Shown here: one piece after another, positions 58,435 through 64,000 of the stretch
Numbering within the stretch: the first letter of the stretch is position 1
How the letters are laid out: each line of letters begins with the position of its first letter
Notes under the pieces: generated by a model
Told to the model about the DNA's origin: nothing
What the model saw: the letters and a program-made list of their open reading frames with translations, nothing else
Databases searched by the model: none
From: Synechococcus sp. PCC 7336
GTDB lineage: Bacteria; Cyanobacteriota; Cyanobacteriia; Thermostichales; PCC-7336
Assembly: GCF_000332275.1 (NCBI RefSeq)
Contig: NZ_CM001776.1
Span: forward strand, 4,524,008-4,588,007
Direction: 5' to 3'
DNA length: 64,000 nucleotides
Position numbers and translations under genes: made by a program

Positions 58435-59208
58435 GTGGAACTAGATGCCATCCTGGTGCCCCAAGGGGCTGAATATACTGCCGTCGTGCAGGGATTGAAG
58501 CGAGCTAAAGCTGACCTGCCCGCGATCTCCATCCCCGTCGGCCCCAGCCCCGTCAAGCAATACCTGCAAACCGCTTCTTTGCCGCTCCCCCGCTCGCCCG
58601 ATCGCCGCTTGCGAGTGCTATTGGTGGGTCTGTGCGGCAGCCTCACCCCTCAGTTACGGGCGGGCGATCGCGTCCTGTGCCACACCAGCATCCCGGTGTT
58701 TGCCAATCCTTCTGAATCGAGTCCAGCTCCACTCGCCTTCGATCGCCAGCTCTCGCAGGAGATTCGTCAAACGCTACAGCGTCAGGGGGACGAGAATCCG
58801 CTCGCGCAGGTGACTAGTTTGAGTGGCGATCGTATTATTTGTCGGGCCAGTGAAAAACAGCGATTGGGCGATCGCTACGGCGGCGAGATTATTGAAATGG
58901 AAGGATTTGCCACCCTCGATGTCCTCTCCCGCCGACAGGTGGACGTGGCCATGTTGCGGGTGGTGAGCGATGGTTGCGATCGCGATTTGCCCGATCTCAA
59001 TAGGGCTGTGGATACTGCTGGCAACTTAGCTCCACTCCCGCTCGCCTTCAGTATGATGCGTCGCCCATTCGGGGCGATCGCGCTGATTCGCGGATCTTTG
59101 ACGGGGTTGAAGGCGATCGAAAGCACGATATTCAGTCTGTTAAAGGGCTATCCACTTAAGCCGCGACACTTTGTGCAGCAAGGAGCTCAGCCTGACGTTA
59201 GAGCCTGA
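58435..59208 (+). CDS. hpnG: HpnG-like nucleoside phosphorylase
   Basis: 258 residues from GTG 58435. It is of the phosphorylase/MTA-SAH nucleosidase fold: LDAILVPQGAEYTAVVQGL at the start, LLVGLCGSLTPQLRAGDRVL for the phosphate/ribose region, and EIIEMEGFATLDVL carrying the usual catalytic Glu and Asp side. HpnG cleaves adenine from adenosylhopane to give ribosylhopane. Its place beside hpnH and hpnA supports this role. Confidence 0.85.
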   Translation: MELDAILVPQGAEYTAVVQGLKRAKADLPAISIPVGPSPVKQYLQTASLPLPRSPDRRLRVLLVGLCGSLTPQLRAGDRVLCHTSIPVFANPSESSPAPLAFDRQLSQEIRQTLQRQGDENPLAQVTSLSGDRIICRASEKQRLGDRYGGEIIEMEGFATLDVLSRRQVDVAMLRVVSDGCDRDLPDLNRAVDTAGNLAPLPLAFSMMRRPFGAIALIRGSLTGLKAIESTIFSLLKGYPLKPRHFVQQGAQPDVRA

Positions 59209-59384
59209 AGCGATCGGTGCTCTAGCCATTATGGGTCGGGGAAAGGATGCTCTGGCTGTCCTGCCTTCAGTTGGCATCTGGTGTGGCATAAGCGACAGCT
59301 TGGCCCCAATCTGGCTAATTACCTGTTCGGGCATGTTAGGCGGACAAAATGCCACTTTCGGATCTGAAATCCACTGAAAGTTTC

Positions 59385-59505
59385 CGCCTAAACACCTATC
59401 TAAGGGGTATTATGCGGATAGCTTGTCGCGCTAATCACTCAAATTGGGATGTTATGCAGAATATTTCTCGCTAATCACCTATCTAAGGGGTATTATGCGG
59501 AATGA
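59385..59505. repeat. Degenerate tandem repeat, about 41-bp unit
   Basis: Three units with the core CACCTATCTAAGGGGTATTATGCGGA (26 bases) at 59393-59418 and 59476-59501, and a diverged middle unit with AATCACTCAAATTGGGATGTTATGC around 59432-59456. A related core CTAATCACCTAAATTGG is found alone near 35157. Non-coding; it resembles a short dispersed repeat rather than a CRISPR. Confidence 0.6.
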
Positions 59506-59628
59506 GTCCGTCTATTAAATAGTTATGTGGCTTCTAGTATTAGTGAGGTGAATGTTCTGAATTGGACTCTGCAGTGATACTCTCCCATCAACAGTAGCTA
59601 GAATGGGGGGTAAATCCCTACAACCTCA

Positions 59629-60042
59629 ATGATGAGTCTGCAACTCTCTATCCCTGAAAGGGAAGCAACAACACAAAAAGAAACTGAAAAAAAAGCAGAG
59701 GAAAAAGAGGAAAAGATCGTGAAATTAACAAGAGATTTCAAAGAAACAGTTAATGCACGAGTCCAACGAGATCCTAAATTTGCAGCAGCTCTACTTGATG
59801 AAGCTGTTTCCCTTTTTCTCAACGGTGAACCAGAAACTTCAAGACTCATATTAAGAGATCTTGTCAATGCAACTGTAGGTTTTGAAGAATTGGCAATTGA
59901 AACATCTAAGCCAAGTAAAAGTCTTCACCGAATGTTATCTGCAAAAGGTAATCCTACGATGGATAATCTAACTACTATTCTCAATATCCTTCGTAAAAAA
60001 TTGCGTGTAGATATCAAAGTTCAGACTGTTTCTCGCGCCTGA
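59629..60042 (+). CDS. HigA/HTH-type addiction-module antitoxin, orphan
   Basis: 137 residues. The C-terminal 90 residues match the antidote-protein family: LLDEAVSLFLNGEPETSRLILRDLVNATVGFEEL, and the helix-turn-helix with SKSLHRMLSAKGNPTMDNLTTILNIL. The N-terminal 45 residues are highly charged (TTQKETEKKAEEKEEK) and likely disordered. A RelE/HigB toxin normally lies directly upstream; only the 41-bp repeat region is present there. It may act as a stand-alone regulator. Confidence 0.75.
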   Translation: MMSLQLSIPEREATTQKETEKKAEEKEEKIVKLTRDFKETVNARVQRDPKFAAALLDEAVSLFLNGEPETSRLILRDLVNATVGFEELAIETSKPSKSLHRMLSAKGNPTMDNLTTILNILRKKLRVDIKVQTVSRA

Positions 60043-60123
60043 AACCGATCTTATGGTGAAGATCTAAGTTGGTGCTGAGACAGTACCTAACCAGCGCTTG
60101 TACAGGACGGTTGATACATACTA

Positions 60124-60400
60124 AACCCCATCCAGATTGAGATCTAGAGTTTTCAGGCATTGCACTCGGCCCCCTAAATCCCCCACCAGTGGGGGACTTC
60201 CGAGAGTCTATTGGCTTCGTTCTATAACTTTAATCATCACGATCTCCATCACCTTCCCCGCCTCCCAACCCTCAACTGGAACTGTACTCAAGTCCCCCAG
60301 AATGGGGGATTTAGGGGGCTAATGCAGCGAACCACAGTGCTAGTGAGAAGGTCTAATAGACACATTCTCAAAACTACGGGTCTCTGTTTAGACGGAGTTT
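60124..60400. mobile_element. MITE-like element, copy 2 (inverted relative to copy 1)
   Basis: 277 bases homologous to 38534-38791 in reverse orientation. Its left end is AAACCCCATCCAG then GAGTTTTCAGG, and its right end CTCAAAACTACGGGTCTC. The internal hairpin CCCCCTAAATCCCCC/GGGGGATTTAGGGGG is kept. It carries a small internal length difference (19 bases) against copy 1. No transposase. Confidence 0.75.
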
Positions 60401-60526
60401 GATACTGAATCAGACCTTATTTGTCGCCTGCGAAGCGCAAACCGTTAGGCTGCAAAATCATCCGACATCTCTCTTCCCAAAGAACGAAGAATATTGAGGT
60501 ATTAACAGACTTGCTATAATAGCATT

Positions 60527-60799
60527 ATGCAATTTGAGTGGGATGACAACAAAGCAGCCAGCAATCTTTCAAAACATGGAGTATCATTGGACGAAGCAAA
60601 AACAGTCTTCAACGATACACTTTATGCCGATTTCTACGATCCAGACCACTCAGATGATGAAGAACGCTACCTAATCGTTGGTGAATCCGATCGAGGACGG
60701 TTGTTAATTGTCTCGTATACAGAGAGAAAAAATTCAATTCGCATCATTAGTTCTAGAGAAGGTACTAGATTGGAGCGTGAAGCATATGAAGAAGACTGA
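60527..60799 (+). CDS. brnT: BrnT-type toxin
   Basis: 90 residues: FEWDDNKAASNLSKHGVSLDEAKTVF, YLIVGESDRGRLLIVSYTERKNSIRIISSREGTRLERE. This is the RelE-like BrnT ribonuclease. It is complete. The gene ends inside the antitoxin start (14 bases of overlap). Confidence 0.95.
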   Translation: MQFEWDDNKAASNLSKHGVSLDEAKTVFNDTLYADFYDPDHSDDEERYLIVGESDRGRLLIVSYTERKNSIRIISSREGTRLEREAYEED

Positions 60800-61052
60800 C
60801 TTAGAGATGGAAGACGATCTTCGAGCTGAATACGATCTGAAGAATTTGCGCGTGAGAAGACTAGGTCCGGAACGTAAGAGCTTTGGTGGAACAATAGTTC
60901 GTCTAGAACCAGATGTAGCAGAGATATTTCCTAGCGCAGAGTCAGTCAATGAAGCTCTAAGATTTCTTATCAAAGTGGCACAAAAAAATCAGTCACCTGC
61001 GCTCACAGTGCTGCCTAACACTTCGCTGGAGCGGACGGATGATGGTCCCTAA
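60786..61052 (+). CDS. brnA: BrnA-type antitoxin
   Basis: 88 residues from ATG 60786, within the end of brnT. The N-terminus holds the toxin-binding helix (MEDDLRAEYDLKNL) and the C-terminus the ribbon-helix-helix-like end VRLEPDVAEIFPSAESVNEALRFLIKVAQ, which binds DNA. A 78-base upstream extension of the frame is not needed. It should repress and neutralise brnT. Confidence 0.88.
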   Translation: MKKTDLEMEDDLRAEYDLKNLRVRRLGPERKSFGGTIVRLEPDVAEIFPSAESVNEALRFLIKVAQKNQSPALTVLPNTSLERTDDGP

Positions 61053-61253
61053 ACACGTACACAATTTTCTATCACCGCTCAACTCCGAGTCCTCTGAATA
61101 ATCCTTCATTCATACCTCCATTGTGTCGGCGAACCTGGGGATAATTTAACTATTCTGGGGTGGCCTCGGACTGCTAACAACAGCTAGGTTGGCGGTAGCG
61201 CGATCGCCTCTCGGCAGGATTCTATAATCGAATCTAACGGCCTGAGTTCGATG

Positions 61254-61403
61254 GCTCTGCATGCCCTCACCCCCGGCCCCTCTCCCAATTTTGGGAGAGG
61301 AGAGAAACAGCCTCCAACCCACAATCTGCCGTTCTGTTCCCCTTCCCCCAATTTTGAGGGAAGGGGCTAGGGGATGGGGGCCAGACACTTGTCGAATTGA
61401 CGT
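61254..61403. repeat. Dispersed repeat family B, copy B
   Basis: 150 bases with the same start (CTCTGCATGCCCTCACCCCC), the same first hairpin CCCCTCTCCCAATTTTGGGAGAGG and the same end (GGGGATGGGGGCCAGACACTTGTCGAATTG) as 49842-50014. It lacks the extra hairpin of copy A. Confidence 0.8.
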
Positions 61404-61477
61404 TAACGGAATGCGCCTTTGTAAGCCGAGCAAGCGAAGGCTGAACGGAAACTCTGACTGCTGGGGAGATCGCTGGG

Positions 61478-61876
61478 ATGCCGACAGATGCACAACAACA
61501 CACTTTGGCAGTCGGACAGCGGGCCTTCGAGCACTTTACCCGAGCTCTAGCCACAGGGGAATGGCAGCCGTTTGAAGACATGCTCGCCGACGATTTCAGC
61601 TTCTGGTTCCCCATTGGCAAATTCCACGGTTTAAACGTGGGTAAAGCACGAGCGGCAGAGTTTTTCGAATACGTCACAGAAGTCTTCAGCCCCGGTCTGT
61701 CTTTGACACTGGATCGCGTTACTAGCAATGAAACAACGGTGGTCTTCGAGTTTCGGGATGAGGGACAGATGTGGGGCGAGCCCTACAAAAATCGTATCGC
61801 GGTTTCTTTCGATATCCGAGATGACAAAATTGTGGCGTATCGAGAATACCTGGGCAGCGATGGCAAGTCGAATTAG
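61478..61876 (+). CDS. SnoaL-like (NTF2 fold) protein
   Basis: 132 residues: HFTRALATGEWQPFEDMLADDFSFWFPIGKFHG and FDIRDDKIVAYREYLGSDG fit SnoaL_2 small-molecule isomerases or cyclases. A pocket with no catalytic residue that I can name. It begins a plus-strand group with a VOC protein and, convergently, a DUF1838 protein. The substrate is unknown. Confidence 0.8.
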   Translation: MPTDAQQHTLAVGQRAFEHFTRALATGEWQPFEDMLADDFSFWFPIGKFHGLNVGKARAAEFFEYVTEVFSPGLSLTLDRVTSNETTVVFEFRDEGQMWGEPYKNRIAVSFDIRDDKIVAYREYLGSDGKSN

Positions 61877-61947
61877 AAGGGCGATCGCCCCAATAGACTG
61901 TCGTTCCTTCAATTGTTAGTCCTGCTAACCTTCACGAGGCGATCGCG

Positions 61948-62976
61948 ATGACCCAAACGCAAACTCCTTCCATTTCAGGCATCTACGAAGTCTGTATTGG
62001 CGTGCGGGAGCCCGTCCCGCAGATTCAGTATTGGGAGCAGTTTGGCTATCGCATCGGCCAGGTGGGCAGTCTTGCTAACGGTGCAGCCAAAGAACTGTAT
62101 GGTTCGAACTCAGCCTTGCGGTCGATTCGACTCTTCCATCAAGATGCCGATTGCGGACTCATCCGTCTGATGGTTTGGGATAAGCCGATGAATGACGGGC
62201 TGGGGATGGACTCAATGAAAGTGAAGGGAAACCGCTGGGCAACCAGCTTAACGGATGATGTTCTGAACCTATTGAATCACGCTGAAGAGGCCGAAGCTGC
62301 GGGCTATCCCATCAAGTACACTCAGTCTTTCTGGGAAGTGATTTACCAACGGGAGGGAAAAGCGATTCCATTTGTGAGCCCCGCAGTTGGCGTGCGGGAG
62401 ATGATGCTCCTGCAACCCCTGACGCGCCAAGTCTTATTCGAGCGCTTCAACTACACGATGCCTTTCTACGGCAAAATCAATCCGAATTCCCTGCTGAAGG
62501 CGAGTCAGATTACCCATATGGGGGCGATCGTTCGAGATGACAGTAAGGAAACGTTGCTCTTTTACGATCGCGTCTTAGGGCTACTTCGAGTTCGTGACGA
62601 TGCCGTAACGACCTACGACAGTTCCGCAGCCGCCCGACAATTTTTCGATCTTCAACCCGGCGAACAGATCGTTGTGACCGCCTTTGACGAACCCCGCTCC
62701 TCCACGTCTGACATTTGGGCCGCACGCCCCGGCAGGCTTTACATTGTCCGGTTTCCCGATTCCACCCCATTGGCCGATCGCCACGGCAGCTCTCGACCGG
62801 GATGTTTGGGGCTATCGCTGTATACCTATCGCGTTCCCAATCTAGAGACCTATTTCGAGCGGGTCAAGGCCAGTGCTGCGCGGGATGTGACCGAGATTGC
62901 GCTCAACGAGTTTGACGAGCGGAGTTTCTCCTTCGTTGCCCCCGACGGCTATTTCTGGACATTGATAGAAGGGTAG
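61948..62976 (+). CDS. VOC (glyoxalase/dioxygenase-fold) protein
   Basis: 342 residues, two VOC modules. Module 1 begins SGIYEVCIGVREPVPQIQYWEQFGY and module 2 ITHMGAIVRDDSKETLLFYDRVLGL. A further strand carries LGLSLYTYRVPNLETYFERV and FVAPDGYFWTLIEG. His and Glu metal ligands of the family are only partly visible, so catalysis is uncertain. It follows the SnoaL-like gene by 71 bases. Confidence 0.82.
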   Translation: MTQTQTPSISGIYEVCIGVREPVPQIQYWEQFGYRIGQVGSLANGAAKELYGSNSALRSIRLFHQDADCGLIRLMVWDKPMNDGLGMDSMKVKGNRWATSLTDDVLNLLNHAEEAEAAGYPIKYTQSFWEVIYQREGKAIPFVSPAVGVREMMLLQPLTRQVLFERFNYTMPFYGKINPNSLLKASQITHMGAIVRDDSKETLLFYDRVLGLLRVRDDAVTTYDSSAAARQFFDLQPGEQIVVTAFDEPRSSTSDIWAARPGRLYIVRFPDSTPLADRHGSSRPGCLGLSLYTYRVPNLETYFERVKASAARDVTEIALNEFDERSFSFVAPDGYFWTLIEG

Positions 62977-62985
62977 CAATCGGCC

Positions 62986-63795
62986 TCAATCGAATTCTGG
63001 AATTGGAAAGCGATCGCCAGCCAAGTAGGCTTCAAAGTGCTTTTTAAAATACTTCCAAGAGGTGATGTCTTCCCGATCCTCTAAAAATGATTTCGGAGCT
63101 TCTTTAAACAAGGGGATGCGATGGTTGACTTCGTCTTGGAGTAGCTGTGGCCAGTCAGAAAAGTTATGGACTTTAGACCCACTGGCACTATAGATCAGTT
63201 GTCCGACCCTATTGCCCATCTTCATCCAAGGAACCCAAGGGCCAATTCGATCCCAACTCAGGATGACACTAGACACCGAGACTCGATCTGGATCTAGTAA
63301 TTCTTGGGTTGGTACAGTCAATTTGAACAGTTCGACAGCTTGGTAAGTGGGATTGGGACTATAATCTGCAAATCTTTCATCCTCACCTAAGGGATTGGGA
63401 TATTGGGAAAACAAGTCAAACGCAAAAGTGGTTATCTCTCCATCGACCTTGGCCGGAATTTTGCCTTTAAAACAGCCCTGTACGGGATTGTTGGCGACAT
63501 GCATAACCGTCAAAGTCTCGTCTGTCCAGGGATTCTGCCATTGATGCAGGATCTCGTCTGTATCGGGATCTAAATAGTAAGTGAGTTCTCTTGAAGTGAA
63601 GTCCCAACTATTATTCTCGCGGGCAATACATCGACTGGCACTCATGCCCACAATATTAAACAGTTTCTTTTTCTTTTCCTCTGGAATCAACGCATAGATT
63701 GCCCCCGTCCAAATCAGTACAGCTTGCTGGCCGTCGAGGGAATTGCGCACTTTAACCCAATCTTTTGCCTCAAATTCTCGAATTACAGCAACCAT
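62986..63795 (-). CDS. DUF1838 family protein
   Basis: 269 residues with SRELTYYLDPDTDEILHQWQNPWTDETLTVMHVANNPVQG and IGPWVPWMKMGNRVGQLIYSASGSK, the conserved DUF1838 blocks. The family is found in cyanobacteria, sphingomonads and actinobacteria and is of unknown function. It is convergent with the VOC gene (nine-base gap). Confidence 0.7.
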   Translation of the reverse strand: MVAVIREFEAKDWVKVRNSLDGQQAVLIWTGAIYALIPEEKKKKLFNIVGMSASRCIARENNSWDFTSRELTYYLDPDTDEILHQWQNPWTDETLTVMHVANNPVQGCFKGKIPAKVDGEITTFAFDLFSQYPNPLGEDERFADYSPNPTYQAVELFKLTVPTQELLDPDRVSVSSVILSWDRIGPWVPWMKMGNRVGQLIYSASGSKVHNFSDWPQLLQDEVNHRIPLFKEAPKSFLEDREDITSWKYFKKHFEAYLAGDRFPIPEFD

Positions 63796-63968
63796 CCCAG
63801 ATAACCCCGAAGCATCAGAAACAACAAAAAAGAGGGCTTCAAGTCAGCCTCAGCCGACTTTACCCAACCGAGCGGTGAAGGCGATTCAACCTCGGGCGTA
63901 CGTCATGCAAACTGCCGAGATCTGTTAGTATATGGTGCTACAAAACCCCATTAAGCCGCTAATCTGCC

Positions 63969-64000
63969 ATGAGTCAAGGGACATTGTTCGACAAAGTGTG
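63969..64000 (+). CDS. leuC: 3-isopropylmalate dehydratase large subunit (3' partial)
   Basis: ATG at 63969 starts MSQGTLFDKV and runs off the window. This is the conserved start of LeuC, the Fe-S enzyme of leucine synthesis. Only ten codons are visible, so the call rests on this short match. Confidence 0.7.
   Translation, partial: MSQGTLFDKV

Noticed and set aside
59385-59505. CRISPR array
   Set aside because: Only three units, unequal spacing, degenerate repeats and no cas genes.
61146-61728. Minus-strand frames across repeat copy B and the SnoaL-like gene
   Set aside because: They read the antisense of a non-coding repeat and of a well-supported gene.

Overview
The window is a stretch of chromosome from a cyanobacterium, probably a unicellular Synechococcus-like one. 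Evidence: the highly iterated palindrome GCGATCGC occurs throughout; phosphoribulokinase carries the cyanobacterial redox cysteines (C19, C41 and a C-terminal pair); and there are an AcsF chlorophyll cyclase, a cyanobacterial-type GshA, an SLH-domain outer-membrane porin, and DUF2288, DUF2227 and DUF1400-type proteins. No rRNA, CRISPR array, prophage or intact insertion sequence was seen. There is one tRNA (tRNA-His, minus strand, near 31.0 kb).

Layout. 0-4.6 kb is a worn region: the tail of a stress protein with a ChaB domain, an M23 peptidase, a 5'-truncated glycosyltransferase next to a 17-bp inverted repeat, a HicBA toxin-antitoxin pair, a group II intron scar and the last 35 codons of a methyltransferase. 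4.6-16.2 kb holds housekeeping and stress genes (folate/biopterin transporter, gshA, prk, a DUF1400 hydrolase). It also holds a four-gene metal-transport operon (His-rich DUF2796 protein, ABC ATPase, FtsX-type permease, DUF3299 protein) behind a Fur/Zur-like box. 16.7-37 kb is mostly metabolism and repair: an orphan hybrid-sensor-type kinase, prfC, YefM-YoeB, a family 4 uracil-DNA glycosylase, sixA, an acyltransferase next to an alpha/beta hydrolase, acetolactate synthase with a zinc-ribbon tail, glutaredoxin, a helicase, a lone PAAR-like protein, a glutathione transferase, speD/speE and nadC. 37-39 kb is an AT-rich accessory island with two overlapping unknown coiled-coil genes, a mobile-element-like repeat (MITE) and a nucleotidyltransferase remnant.

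40.2-45.0 kb holds the most unusual structure: three tandem copies, with an exact 1,624-bp period, of an AAA ATPase fused to a PD-(D/E)XK nuclease domain. They differ only in block-like patches. 45-53 kb has a site-2 protease, acsF, an SLH porin, yraN, a pentapeptide-repeat protein and pdxA. 52.2-59.2 kb is a hopanoid-type cluster: a squalene/phytoene synthase, then hpnH, hpnA and an RND pump on the minus strand, with a divergent hpnG-like phosphorylase. 59.2-61.4 kb is a second repeat-rich accessory strip with tandem repeats, an orphan antitoxin, a second MITE copy and BrnTA. The window ends with a SnoaL-like/VOC/DUF1838 trio and the first codons of leuC.

Genes likely to act together: the zinc-type ABC operon; speD-speE; the hopanoid set; the toxin-antitoxin pairs; and the acyltransferase/hydrolase pair, which resembles a split plant phytyl-ester synthase. 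All functions are read from sequence recognition alone; no database search was run.
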